Source of the DNA: Echinometra lucunter
Lineage: Eukaryota; Echinodermata; Echinoidea; Camarodonta; Echinometridae
DNA: 64,000 bases
Assembly: GCA_029962745.1 (NCBI GenBank)
Contig: CM057165.1
Location: forward strand, 185,059-249,058
Direction: 5' to 3'
The position numbers and the translations under genes are program-made. The notes beneath the pieces are model-generated. The model did not search any database. It worked only from the letters and a program-made list of their open reading frames with translations, and was not told the origin of the DNA. Below are positions 18,005-29,265 of this stretch, piece by piece (position 1 is the stretch's first letter; every line of letters starts with the position of its first letter).

Positions 18005-18453
18005 GCCCTTCTCAACTCGTGTGTAGTAATGGGGTACCTGGTACGATTCATGGGATATTTGCCCTTCTCAACTCGGGTGTAGTAATGGGGTACCTGATAG
18101 GATTCATGGGATATTTGCCCTTCTCAACTTGGGTGTAGTAATGGGTACCTGATAGGATTCATGGGATATTTGCCCTTCTCAACTTGGGTGTAGTAATGGG
18201 GTACCCCGTAGGATTCATGGGATATTTGCCCTTTCTCAACTCGGGTGTAGTAATGGGGTACCCGACAGGATTCATGGGATATTTGCCCTTCTCAACTCGG
18301 GTGTAGTAATGGGGTAACTAGTAGGATTCATGGGATATTTGCCCTTCTCAACTCGGATGTAGTAATGGGGTACCCGACAGGATTCATGGGATATTTGCCC
18401 TTCTCAACTCGGGTGTAGTAATGGGGTAACTAGTAGGATTCATGGGATATTTT
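18005..18453. repeat. 56-base minisatellite, eight units (one unit in copy 1)
   Basis: Units begin GCCCTTCTCAACTCGGGTGT and end GATTCATGGGATATTT. Eight units of 55-57 bases can be counted, differing mainly in a short variable segment (ACCTGATA, ACCCGACA, AACTAGTA and similar). Copy 1 has a single unit near 5440-5500. The last unit runs into unique intron sequence also present in copy 1. Confidence 0.9.
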
Positions 18454-18527
18454 GTCACCTCTCTCAACATGTCAGTGAATACACATTATCCTTTCAGAAC
18501 AAAGTCTTAACCCTAACCAGGGCCCTG

Positions 18528-18678
18528 TAACACAAAGATTTGCAATCAGTCGCAAAGTTTTAACAGCCAATCAAGACCATTGTTTCATGCGCATCTCGTT
18601 CAAAAAGATGACCCTAGACCAATCAGAATGGTTGTTTCAAATATGTGATTGATCGCAAACCTTTGTGTTACGGGCCCC
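18528..18678. mobile_element. palindromic MITE with GGGCCCTGTAACACAAAG ends
   Basis: Left end GGGCCCTGTAACACAAAG, right end CTTTGTGTTACGGGCCCC, interior with GATTTGCAATCAGTCGCAAA and an inverted relative. It lies in an 857-base block (about 18512-19368) that copy 1 lacks. The remainder of that block has a G-run at 18711-18733 and no recognised gene. Confidence 0.7.
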
Positions 18679-19406
18679 AGGCCGGGCTTTTATGGTTGTT
18701 CTGTGGCCGGGGGGGGGGGGGGGGGGGGGGGGGAATTACCTTAGGTGTAATCTACCAAACTATAAAAAAAAATTTGAAGTTTTCCTTTTTATTTATTTGA
18801 TATTAATTGTCGTACGTTCTGCTCTAAATCAGAAAATAAAGCTCCTAGAATCCCAATTTTTGGGGCAAATATTCTTTGTAGCATTCCTTACAATTTTCTT
18901 GAAAAGAAAATCTGGTATCAAAATTAATTTCTTAAGTTTTCTATTGTTTTTAAAATTTTCTTATATATTCTTTTGTTTTTCATGTTAAAAAAAAAAATTG
19001 TGACCATGACCTTGACCATGACCTTGGACATCATAAATATTTATTCAAACATAGAAAATATTATGTGTATTTGTTTGGTAAATAATCTGGTATACATACA
19101 AGGTTCATACACAACTCATCCCATACTATGCCATTTCATGTGTCATAATATAGGAAAATTCACTTTTTGGCACACGCACACGATTGTAAAATACCGCGCT
19201 ACGTGAGAACCGTAAGTCCAAATTTGGTAAATTTGGTATCAAAAGATGCGTAAGACTCGGGGCTCAAAAGTCATGAAAGGCCGTGGCGAAACCTTTTACG
19301 GTTAGAAAATTATCGTGAAAAAATCACAGGGGGGGTTGATTTAACCCCCCCCCCCTGCCGTTTTAGTGTTAAAAGGACAGCATGACATGACAAAAGAAAG
19401 CGATAC

Positions 19407-20338
19407 CTTTTCAGTTCCTCTTTCATGCTGTCAGCCTTGAGTTGGTTATTATGTAATATCTCTTGAAGAAGTGCTGTCCCTGTCATCATCAGAACTGGGG
19501 ATTTGTGACAGAGAAACGGCAGACAAGCGCCGGTTAGCTTGAGCAAAAGTAGATGCATTCAGCAGGTTAGAGTCACTGCTGACATGCTTGGGTGTAACTG
19601 GGACTGGTAGTCCCATGTTGTGAAGCTGTCTTCTGTAACGTTTGATACGTTCAGCCTGCTGATGAACGGTGCCTTCTGTGGCATGAAGCTTTAGAGTCAA
19701 AGCTTTGAACCTTCTCTTTATAGCATTCATCTCCATTTGGGCTTTCTCCAACTGCTTATGCAGTGATGGAGGCATGGCAGCCTCAGTAGAACCTGAAGCA
19801 TCTCTCACTGACCTTGCCCTACTAGAATTGTCTACTTCATCAAGAGTAGGCTGCCCCTGGTCCTGCGCAGAGTCCAGCTCCTTACGCAACTGTTCAATTT
19901 CCTTTGCCATATCTACAATTAACTCTGGGTTGAACTCTCTCTCCTGTCCTTCTGCTCCAGAGTTATTAAGACGAATATGCCTCTTCAGAAGCTCAATCAA
20001 ATTCTGTGCTTTGTCCAGCTTCTTCTGGAGAAGTGCGACCTGCGCACCTTCTGCTGAAGCACCCATTGATGTCTGCCCATACTTATTTTGGCTACCTTGT
20101 TGTCTCCCCTGTGCGCGTTCTACTGCTTCTTGGAGCTGAGAGGCTAGTTGTTCATTTTCCAGCTTCAGGTTATCCAGAAGATCTCTACCAGACTCTGGAG
20201 GAGATTCTGGACTGATGCCAAGATGATGACAAAGGGCAGCATTCTGCTGTTCAGCTGCCTGTAGTTTGTGATTCTTCTCTTCTAGCAGTGCTTTAGCTTG
20301 ATCAAGTTGTTGCTTCAAAATTGGAACCACATGGTCTC
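19407..20338 (-). pseudogene. copy 2 fused exon 6/8 with internal deletion
   Basis: Reads exon 6 from the acceptor at 20339 through DDDRDSTSS, then jumps at GAAG (19465-19468) into the 3' part of exon 8, ending at donor GTATCG. Relative to copy 1 the missing segment runs from 3931 to 5291 (1361 bases), taking the rest of exon 6, exon 7 and the start of exon 8. The fusion is out of frame and meets a stop four codons later. Four shared bases at the junction suggest end joining or template switching. Confidence 0.85.
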
Positions 20339-20348
20339 CTGAAAAATA

Positions 20349-22757
20349 ATGGTAAAATATTTTCATTCAACAGCTTCTAGGTGTGGAATGTCATCAAATC
20401 AATGTCTCATCAACGTAATTATGAGATATGATGTTGGTACACTCTATAGTCTCAATTCTAAACAGCTCAGAGTGACAAGGCCCCTTTGGTCAACTATTAA
20501 TCATCTTGGAATATGTCGTCGACGAACAAAGCGGAGTCGAAGAGGTGGAAGGTGTCGACGTCGCCAAAAACAACAAGAGCAACAGGTCTCCTTGCCTGCT
20601 ACAGTCAACAAGGATTGTGTTAGATTTGCTCTATGGAACGCCAGATCCTTGAAGAATAAGGCTCATATGTTATGTGACCTTATCATTGATGAACATATTG
20701 ACATTGCAGCAGTGACAGAGACCTGGTTTACTGGCGATGAACGCGATAACTTCCCCATGGCACGACTATCATCTGTTCTCAAGAACTATGACTGGCATCA
20801 CAAGCCCCGTCTTGGACGCGCTGGAGGTGGTGTCGGTATTTCCATAAATAAGACAATCAAAGTCAAAGTTTATGAATCTCATGCAGACTTTATTTCTTTT
20901 GAACATATAGATGTACTTTTGACATCTCATCAACAAGTTCCTGTTCGCCTCATCGTTATCTACAGACCTCAGCGAACAGCGAAAGGAGAGACAACGGATC
21001 TGATATTCTTCGAAGAATTCTCAACACTCTTAGAGCAATTGGTGCTGACTCCACATCGATTGATGATAGTAGGGGACTTCAACTTTCATATTGAACTAAG
21101 AAGTAATTTGAATTCCACCCGCTTCTTAAACTTGATATCCTCACTTAATCTTCAACAGCATGTACTCTTTCCTACACATAAGGAGGGTCATACTCTTGAT
21201 CTCATCCTAACTCGTGCGGATGCTTGTTTTGTCAACGATGTCAACTCTACAAGTTACCTTCCATCTGATCATGTGGCAATTACATGTTCCTTGGACATTG
21301 TTAAGCCTGCGCCAATGGAATTTCAGATCAAGACTAGGAAACTGCATGCCATAGATGTTGAAGAGTTTCGCCGAGACATTATACAATCAGAATTATTTTC
21401 ATCTCCATGTGATGATATAGATGCTCGCATTGACCAGTATGACTCTGTCTTATCAGCTCTTCTCGACAAACATGCTCCAGAAGTTACACGAACAGTCAAA
21501 TGCCGTCCAAATTCACCCTGGTTCTCTGACGAACTCCGCCAAAGCAAACGAGAACTCCGTGCTCTGGAACGCAAGGCTTTTTCTCCTAAAGGACTGGAAA
21601 TTGACCGTCAGATTTTCAGAAAAGCCTGTCATCACTACAATAATCAACTCAAGTCTGCACAAAGGATCTATCATAGGGATCAACTACAAGATTGTAGTTC
21701 ACGTGAGCTGTTTAGGAAAGTTAATCAGCTTCTAAAGCCAAATTCCTTTAACACACTTCCAACTATCAACGACTCTGGGGTCCCACTTCCCGAACGGTTT
21801 CTTAGCTGTTTTGCAGAAAAGGTTGACAATATTACTTCAGAATTACAATCAACAGTATGTCATAGTGTACATATTCCTGGTGAGCAAGCAACAACCTTCT
21901 CATTTGATCAATTCTTGCCTGTGTCGGGAAGTGAGGTCCTGAGAGTGATTAAAGAATCTTCTTCAACAACATGTAACCTTGATCCTATTCCCACTCCATT
22001 CATGAAGAAGTTTCTTAATGAATTAGTTCCCACCATGACAAGTATTATTAATGATTCCTTTATTGATGGCTATTTTCCAGACGAGTTCAAGTGTGCTCAT
22101 ATTCTACCAAAGTTTAAAGGTTCATCTTTGGACCACAACGATTTAAAGAATTATCGCCCAATTGCAAACCTCAAATTCTTTTCGAAAATTCTAGAAAAAA
22201 TGGCAGCACTCCAGTTACAAAATTATGTCGAAGAATCCAATCTTCATGCCAAGTACCAGTCTGGATATCGATCATTTCATAGCGTTGAGACCGCCCTTTT
22301 GAAGGTAACTAATGATATTCTTATGTCACTTGACAAAGGAGAAGAGGTTATTTTGGTTTTACTAGATTTTTCCTCTGCATTCGATACAATTGATCATAAC
22401 ATTCTCCTTAAACCTTTATCACTTAGATTTGGAATCTGCGGTAAAGCACTTAATTGGTTAACTTCGTACTTGCAAAGACGTACCCATAATGTAGTCATTG
22501 GAAACGATCGTTCTTCAACACAAATACTGACCAAGGGAGTACCGCAAGGATCTGTACTCGGTCCGATTCTGTTTACACTTTATACTTCTCCTCTTGAAGC
22601 TGTTATTAACAAATATACCGTACATAAGATGTTTTATGCTGATGATACTCAATTGTACCTAACATTCAAACAGACAAACCTTCACTCTTCAATCTCCCAG
22701 ATAACCAATTGTGTCAAGGCAATCAAGGAATGGTCTCAATTGAATTGTCTTAAGTAA
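20349..22757 (+). CDS. LINE ORF2, endonuclease and reverse transcriptase
   Basis: About 790 residues. Residues roughly 95-315 form an APE-type endonuclease: FALWNARSLKNK, AVTETWF, MIVGDFNFH and LPSDHVAI mark its catalytic blocks. Residues roughly 590-790 are reverse transcriptase: LVLLDFSSAFDTIDHNILL, TKGVPQGSVLGPILFTLY and the YADD catalytic motif are all intact. The first 25-30 codons of the open frame lie in host intron, so the true start is unknown. The frame ends with a TAA just after YADD, where a frameshift moves the remainder to another frame. Confidence 0.85.
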   Translation: MVKYFHSTASRCGMSSNQCLINVIMRYDVGTLYSLNSKQLRVTRPLWSTINHLGICRRRTKRSRRGGRCRRRQKQQEQQVSLPATVNKDCVRFALWNARSLKNKAHMLCDLIIDEHIDIAAVTETWFTGDERDNFPMARLSSVLKNYDWHHKPRLGRAGGGVGISINKTIKVKVYESHADFISFEHIDVLLTSHQQVPVRLIVIYRPQRTAKGETTDLIFFEEFSTLLEQLVLTPHRLMIVGDFNFHIELRSNLNSTRFLNLISSLNLQQHVLFPTHKEGHTLDLILTRADACFVNDVNSTSYLPSDHVAITCSLDIVKPAPMEFQIKTRKLHAIDVEEFRRDIIQSELFSSPCDDIDARIDQYDSVLSALLDKHAPEVTRTVKCRPNSPWFSDELRQSKRELRALERKAFSPKGLEIDRQIFRKACHHYNNQLKSAQRIYHRDQLQDCSSRELFRKVNQLLKPNSFNTLPTINDSGVPLPERFLSCFAEKVDNITSELQSTVCHSVHIPGEQATTFSFDQFLPVSGSEVLRVIKESSSTTCNLDPIPTPFMKKFLNELVPTMTSIINDSFIDGYFPDEFKCAHILPKFKGSSLDHNDLKNYRPIANLKFFSKILEKMAALQLQNYVEESNLHAKYQSGYRSFHSVETALLKVTNDILMSLDKGEEVILVLLDFSSAFDTIDHNILLKPLSLRFGICGKALNWLTSYLQRRTHNVVIGNDRSSTQILTKGVPQGSVLGPILFTLYTSPLEAVINKYTVHKMFYADDTQLYLTFKQTNLHSSISQITNCVKAIKEWSQLNCLK

Positions 22758-23605
22758 GACAGAGTTCCTTCATGTTTCATCTCGGTTTAAACAATCAACA
22801 CCACTGCTGCATTTGAACCTACATGGAACGCAAATTGCTGCTGCCAAAACTTGCAGAAATCTTGGCGTCTGCTTCGACAATAAGCTCACTTTTGAACAAT
22901 TTGTCGCACAAAAATGCCGCTCTGCTTCATATGCCTTACACAAAATTGGTAAAATTCGGGAATTCATTGACAGAAGAACAACTGAGCGTTTGGTTCATGC
23001 CTTTGTCATGTGCCATTTTGATTTTTGTAACAGCCTCCTTATTCACCTACCCCAGCGCCTCATTCAAAGACTACAGATCATCCAAAACTCAGCAGCTCGA
23101 CTAGTCACTCGCACTAGAAAACATGATTCAATATCTCCTGTCTTACGCAATTTACATTGGTTACCAGTCCAGTTTCGAATCCAGTTCAAGATTTTGTTAC
23201 TAGCTTTCGAATGTTTTCATGGACTAGCTCCATCGTATTTGAATGATCTACTCACTGTATACAAACCAACAAGACAGCTCCGATCATGCACACAGAATCT
23301 GTTTATCATACCTCCAATTCAAACAAAAACATATGGCGAACGTTCATTTGCTCATGCTGCATCAGTTTTATGGAATAACCTCCCAAACTCTCTTAGAAAC
23401 ATCGACACGATAGAGAAGTTTAAATCTGCACTTAAAACACACTTATTCAAAACATATCTAAGTAGCCTAACAAAGTAAATTCAGTTACCTATCTTTCAGT
23501 CATGTCTTTCCTTTTCTTTTCTCTCTCTTAGAGCGCATAGGGACATACAGACGTAATGTGTTATGCGCTATACAAAAACTGTTCATTATTATTATTATTA
23601 TTATA
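20426..23605 (+). mobile_element. CR1/L2-clade LINE, 5' truncated, one frameshift
   Basis: A retrotransposon inserted in intron 5 of copy 2, antisense to the gene. Sequence flanking it (ATCAACGTAAT on the left, ACTATCAGGACTTAT on the right) is contiguous in copy 1, which is therefore the empty site. It ends with a short 3' tail, GCGCTATACAAAAACTG then an (ATT)n run, typical of CR1/L2-like elements. No first ORF (gag-like) is present. A clear target duplication cannot be separated from the ATT tail. Confidence 0.85.
22760..23478 (+). CDS. LINE ORF2, C-terminal part after the frameshift
   Basis: Continues the retrotransposon protein in a different frame, open from about 22753. It contains the thumb/C-terminal region with NLGVCFDNKLTFEQFV, CNSLLIHLPQ, LQIIQNSAARLVTRTRKHD and LHWLPVQFRIQFKILLL, the usual ending of CR1/L2-type proteins, and closes with TAA at 23476. 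One small indel separates it from the YADD domain, so the copy is inactive but young. Confidence 0.8.
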
Positions 23606-23619
23606 CTATCAGGACTTAT

Positions 23620-25322
23620 TAGGTGGTCTGTCATCTTTGTCAGATCACCTCTTAATTTCGTCAGAATTTTCTTTCTTTATTATTTATTTATTTTTCTTTA
23701 TTCTAAGCACTTTTTTGTGCACTCGAAATCTCAGAATCGGCTGGTTCAAATTGCATGAAATTTCGGTCAGTTATCAATCGTAATAAGATCTTGCCGTTCC
23801 AACTATTTTCTTGTTCATTGGGTCATCATGACGTCATCCAGGCGCCATTTTGTGAAAATCACCTTAGGGTCATATCTTCATAACGGATGGTCAGTTCTCA
23901 TTCATGTTTGGCATGATTAAAGTTAATTTTAATCCAAGAAATTTCAGATAGCCAGATGCGTGCGTACGCGTATGTCTGCGCGTCAGCGCGCGCGCAAAAA
24001 TTTAAAATGCTCAGAATCGCTTCAAATTCATTTTGCACACGTTTCAGGCCATTTTAAGCATTTCAAAAATTTGCGCGCGTCTGCGTCCGCATGCGCGTCA
24101 TACGCGCGCGCAGGTCCCAAATAACGTTAAAACGCCGTTTTTTCACTTGATTTGCATTCCTGATACTTTTCTTAACAATTTCCATCAATTTAGAACTAAT
24201 TTCGACTAACCATAAGGTCGCACGCGCGCGTCAAAGTTCAAAATCCGTGTGCGCGTCTATTGGGCAAGTAATGTAAAAACACGCAAAAACATGCCCCTTT
24301 AAAATCCGCCATAGCTCCTTAGAATGCGTGGGGACCCCCAATTTTTTTTACATATTCTGAAAGGTTATGAGTTGTAGATGTGAATCCATGACAAAAATTT
24401 GTCTTATCGACATTATGAGGTCATCCTATTCTTATGTGAACTCAAAATTTCGATTTTGAATTTTTGACGTTATATTTTTTTCCTTTAACCGAGATTATCT
24501 CACTTATTATTCATCAATTTTCGCCGAGATTTCGATATGTTGTAGCTGAGACAATTCTCTACAAATATTCAATTCATTGTTGCTCATTTTAATGACGTTA
24601 TCATGGTCTAAATTCACGATTAAAGGTACAATGTCAATTTTTCTCATTTTACGTGTATTCTCTATGGGACATGACCTTTACATAATTCTTGATTCTACAT
24701 TCTCGTCTTCTTTGATCAACATCTCCCTTATTTCTGCTTGATTTTCGCCCATCTTTAAGTATGTTGCAGCTGAGAAAGATCTCTATCTTATGCATTCATA
24801 TGTTTTTTTAGAAACTGTCGAAAACCTGATATTAGAATTCCGTTTTGAAGCTACGTGTTATCTCTATGAGCTGTTTTCAGGTATACCTTCAAAGCACTTG
24901 CCTCATATTCTCAAGGTCCCTGGTTCGAGTCCCAGAGGGAAGGGGGCAATTTTTTTTTTCCTTTTGCTTTCTTTTCACATGTTAAATTACTATCCTCTTT
25001 AAACTATATAATTACATATACAGTCATAGTCAATGAAATAAACTGCTGATTTTGGCCCGTTATGACAATTGCCTTGCAGTGCACAGTAGTTTATGTACAA
25101 CCCTATAGAAAATCTGATTAGTTCAGGTGAATTAAAGCTTTGGATCAACTTTTAAGTATTCTGCGATATATCAAATCATCCAATTTCCAGATGTTAGTCT
25201 CCTATCGAGACGTAAAAATTTCATCAAAAGTCTTACCAACGAATTTATCACAATCCACGTCGAAACCTAAAAGATGCCGACAGACCACCTAATTCGTCAT
25301 GTGACGAATTCAAATGTCTCGT
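23620..25322 (+). mobile_element. Helitron2/HINE-like element E1
   Basis: 1.7 kb without an ORF, inserted in copy 2 between ACTTAT and CTTCTTGTTC, which are adjacent in copy 1. 5' end: AGGTGGTCTGTC, itself half of a small palindrome closing with GTCAGATCACCT. 3' end: the inverted GACAGACCACCT, followed by a stem-loop AATTCGTC-ATGT-GACGAATT and a tail CAAATGTCTCGT. An inverted repeat followed by an asymmetric terminal stem-loop is the layout of Helitron2 and its HINE derivatives. Inside are several GCGCGC-rich patches (23950-24260) and a tRNA-like module (24860-24945). Related to E2. Confidence 0.65.
24860..24945 (+). other. tRNA-like module inside E1
   Basis: Contains a good B box (GGTTCGAGTCCC) inside a possible T arm, CTTG/CAAG arms where an anticodon stem would be, and a T-run after it at 24950-24958. 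The A box is degraded. The aligned part of E2 keeps a better A box. It is tRNA-derived sequence, not a functional tRNA gene. Confidence 0.55.
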
Positions 25323-25516
25323 CTTCTTGTTCTTCTTGTATACACTAAGATTGGCCAATATCATCTGAACTACCAAATGCACAAAATACAGAGGACAGTG
25401 TATAAAAATTGTGGGAATTATATTCTTACTATAAAGAAGTTTGTTGACTCTCCAGTATTTTCTTGTCATAGTCATAACACAAAGAAGATTCAAGGCGATT
25501 TTATACACATTATTAC

Positions 25517-26196
25517 CTGAACTGTCACTGTTTGCTTGATTAAGTAATGCAGCATCAAGCTGCTGTTTTAGGGTGGTGTTCTGCCTCTCACTCTCTTTTA
25601 GCTTCTTTCTCAGCCCTGTCAGATCCTTCTGAAGTCCAGAGATGACCTGAGGATCACCATCTGTCTCCTGGCCAGGAACACTCCTGAGGCTCTCCAGTTC
25701 CTCCCTCTCTATCCTCTTCTCGAGGGATTCGTACCTCCTCCTGGCATCAAGGAGCTTTGAGCGGAGATCAGCCACCTCCCGCTGGAGCTCCTCTCGGGTG
25801 GCAGCGGCGGGATCGGTCATGACCAGGTCGTGTCCAGGAATACTCCTCAAGCTTTCAAGCTCCTCTTGCTCTAACCGCTTCTCGAGGGCCTGCTGTCTCT
25901 GCTTGGACTCCTTGAGCTGGAAGCACAGATCCATCACCTCTCTCTGGAGCTCCTCTTTAGTGGCAGAGGTGGGATATGATAGGTCTTCTAGGCTGAAACT
26001 AGACTTGCGGCCTGGAATCTGGAGACCTGTGTCTTGGGGGAAGAGAGGTGGTTGCATGCCCTCGGGGTCATGGCCGACTCCAAAGCTCCTGCGCTGTGCT
26101 TGCTGGCTGTGGTGCTAGTTGGCGAAACATCTGAAGAGGAAAGGTGGACATAGGCATATGTTTCAAGGGAATGTCTTTTTGTATCATCAACTAAAA
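25517..26196 (-). pseudogene. copy 2 exon 5, one-base deletion
   Basis: 680 bases against 660 in copy 1: two in-frame insertions (15 and 6 bases, giving LQIPG and VM near the repeats) and one missing base near 26101 (GCTTGCTGG against GCTTCGCTGG). The single-base loss disrupts the frame near the start of the exon. The 52-residue tandem repeats are still visible. Both acceptors of copy 1 are present here (26197 and 26131). Confidence 0.8.
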
Positions 26197-26410
26197 CTGG
26201 AAAAAGTATATTAGTAAATTTTGGAAGGAGTTAAAAAGTTTTCTGTCTGACATATGTTGGTCAAGTACAGTTAATTCTCATTTTCTGAAATTTAAGAACA
26301 CGTATGAAAAATGTAGCAGAGCAGAGGAGTAGTAGTAATATACTTTACTGGATAACTTGCTTATCACAAGACAAATTTGCTGAAGAGTCCATTCTTACTA
26401 ATATATTCAC

Positions 26411-26721
26411 CATTGCTATCACTTCCGACTCTGCTACCTACACCACTAGTCGTCAATGACTGCACTGCGCCTTGCCTGTCAATCACCACATGGAGATGAT
26501 TATCATTTCTCCTACCCACACCCTCTTCGAGTCTGCATAGCAGCAAGCTCAGCCCCTAGAACGTCCCTCAGGCTGCCCCTGTCGCCATCGTCATGAGATC
26601 CTCCGCGGTTGCTACTAGTCTCACTCTGGTGGGCAATGTTGATGTTGAGAGGAAGGTTGGAGTGCAGGGCGTTGGTCAGGCGACTAAGCTCTCGGATCTG
26701 CTCTTGCATGAGCTGTTGAAG
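26411..26721 (-). pseudogene. copy 2 exon 4, 14-base deletion
   Basis: 311 bases against 325. The missing 14 bases follow GCAGACT in GAELAAMQT, so the frame changes and QTRRGCG is read before a stop. Splice sites are intact (donor GTGAAT, acceptor CTGTAG). Confidence 0.85.
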
Positions 26722-26885
26722 CTACAGATAAGGGGGAAAAATGAGTATCATGACTCAACTTGCTACATGTACCAAGGAGAATGTAGAAGACAGTCATGAT
26801 AAGTTTTCAAGATGTATCTGCTTGTAACTCCTGTTTTTATGTAAATTGCATTGTCTGAAGGCATTAATTTCTAAATCATCAGTAA

Positions 26886-27199
26886 AGGCTTGTTTAGAAT
26901 TGATGCGACAAACCCCCATGGCTTCTTTAGTGTTCAGATATGGCGCAGCAAAACCATGCCACTTATGTTAATGAATGTGCATTAATGCATCATTGCTCAA
27001 ATAAAAGATACTTTTGACAAACTCGTGACATCGTATTTTGCGCTAACTTTTTAAGACTTTGATTGGTCAACAGCTTTTTGCTGCCAGGAGGCAAAAAATA
27101 TGCCTCTCGCATCAGCTTTTTTTTTTTGCCGCCTCATATCCCATTCACATTAAAAAAAAAAAAACACTGGGGTTTGTTGCGTCCTATCTGAACAAGCCT
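26886..27199. mobile_element. MITE, AGGCTTGTTCA family, counterpart of 1063
   Basis: Ends AGGCTTGTTTAGAATTGATG and CCTATCTGAACAAGCCT, flanked by TAA. The interior follows the copy 1 element, with a changed A/T run. Confidence 0.7.
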
Positions 27200-27236
27200 T
27201 AAGTGGTAAGGTTGACAGGTTAAGAAAGCTTCGTAC

Positions 27237-27308
27237 CTGTTCTGATGAATCACTTCCTCTGGGGGACTGGCCACTGTTTAGAAGTCTGCTGTTCTCTATT
27301 TTCAGTTC
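27237..27308 (-). CDS. copy 2 exon 3
   Basis: 72 bases, intact splice sites. The peptide ELKIENSRLLNSGQSPRGSD differs from copy 1 at two residues. Confidence 0.83.
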
Positions 27309-27862
27309 CTGCAGCATGTACATAAAACAGAAGAGCATTGATAAGCTACAACCAGAGACAAATCTTATAATTTCCAGATGGATAAGCACATTATGACAAT
27401 ATTTTAATTATGACATTCTGAATAGCCAATGATCACCTCACCTATAACAAGTATTCATAGCATAGTTTCTCATGATCAACTGGACCTTTAACTTGATAAT
27501 CTACTGTTACTCTGCTATTAAGGAAGAATTTCACTAAAAAGAGAGGATAAAGAGAAGTAATTTTCAAAACAGTTCCATCAAAAACGGTTACGAATTGAGA
27601 ACGTTATGAAAGTTTGAAAAGTCTCATTTCTCCTTCCTTCATTCTCCTTTAAAGAACCTACAAAGAAGACTACATGGAAGTTTGTAAGGAAGATTTGACA
27701 GAAATAAATTGTCATTCTAAACAGTCATTCACTTGATAATATCTACACAAAATTTGCCATCTCAGGTAGTTAATGTGAGGTGTCAAATAAGATTCTGCAC
27801 ATAGGTGAGTATCAGACAGGCTCATTCCTGGTTCAAACATTCCTCGAACAAAAACATCTTAC

Positions 27863-27970
27863 CTCGATCAAACCATCCTTGATCCTTCCAGCGTTGTTGA
27901 GTTCATCAATGTGATCCTGCTTAGCTTTGAGTTCATCCTCCAAGTCCATGATCTTCCTGCGAATTTTGGC
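27863..27970 (-). CDS. copy 2 exon 2
   Basis: 108 bases with intact splice sites. The peptide matches copy 1 with a few substitutions (QDHIDELNN, final Glu). Confidence 0.83.
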
Positions 27971-28309
27971 CTGAAGACAGATTGCAGAGATATAAGACAG
28001 ATATATTATGAAGAGTAAACATACTTAATACTTTCATAATAATAGTAGTAATAATAATAATAATAATAACGAGATTTAATTCGTCATTCGATCAGACGAA
28101 TTAGGTGGTCTGTCGTCTTTTTGATATGGATATGATATCTATGATTATAAAAGGTATATGACAGTTGGCTTTTTATTCATTATTTTCATCATCAGGGTTT
28201 GTATCACCGTCAGCAACATTACTTTCTCATTATCATGGTCATCAAGAGGATTATAGTCATTCCCAATTAGAATCCCCATTCAGAGAAAATTTACGAAGAG
28301 GAAACAGCC

Positions 28310-29265
28310 CTGATAAAAAACGTTCTGAAAAATGTTCTGAAAACGTTTTGTGAACGTTTATTGAAGACAAAGACGTAGCGGACCTAATAAAAATGTTTTG
28401 TAAACTATTTATGAACCTTCTGAAAATGTTTTACGAACGTTTTTTAAAGACGAGGACGTAGTGGACATAAAAAAAAACTTTTGTGAACGTTCTGAAAACG
28501 TTTTTTGAACTTTTACTAAGGACTAAAACGTAGAGGACCTAATAAAGACGTTTTGTAAACATTTTATGAACTTCTGAAAATGTTTTGCGAACGTTTATTA
28601 AAGACAAAGACATAGCGAACGTTCATTAAAGATGAAGACATAACCCACCTAGTAAAAACATTTTGTAAATGTTTTGTGAAGGTTTCTGAAAACGTTTTGT
28701 GAACGTTTATTAAAGACGAAGACGTAGCAGACCTAATAAAAATGTTTTGTAAACATTTTGTGAACGTTCTGAAAATATTTTTGTGAACGTTTATTCAAGA
28801 CGAAGACGTAGCGGACCTAATAAAAAACGTTTTGTAAACGTTTTGGAAACGTTCTGACAAGGTTTTGGAAACGTTCTGACAACGTTTTGTAAACGTTTAT
28901 TAAAGACGAAGACGCAGCAGACCTAATAAAAACGTTTTGCAAACATTTTGTGAACGTTCTGAAAATATTTTGTGAACGTTTATTCAAGACGAAGACGTAG
29001 CGGACCTAATAAAAAACGTTTTGTAAACGTTTTGGAAACGTTTATTAAAGACGAAGACGTAGCGGACCTAATAAAAACGTTTTGTGAACGTTTATTAAAG
29101 ACAAAGACGCAGCAGACCTAATAAAAACGTTTTATGAACGTTTATTAAAGTCGAAGACGAAACGGATCTAATAAAAATGTTTTGTAACAATTATTAAAGA
29201 CGAAGATGTAACAGACCTAATAAATGTGTTCTAAGAACGTTCTGAAACGTTTTGTGTTGGGTAAT
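28310..29265. repeat. AACGTT-rich minisatellite inside E2
   Basis: About thirteen degenerate units mixing two modules: AACGTTTTGT(A/G)AACGTT and TATTAAAGACGAAGACGTAG followed by CGGACCTAATAAA. Unit length varies from about 50 to 110 bases because the AACGTT module is present once, twice or three times. E1 has no equivalent, so the array arose or was captured after the two elements diverged. Confidence 0.85.

Noticed and set aside
18005..18453. Regular repeat array resembling a CRISPR
   Set aside because: Units are contiguous 56-base copies without unique spacers, in an intron of a eukaryotic gene. It is a minisatellite.
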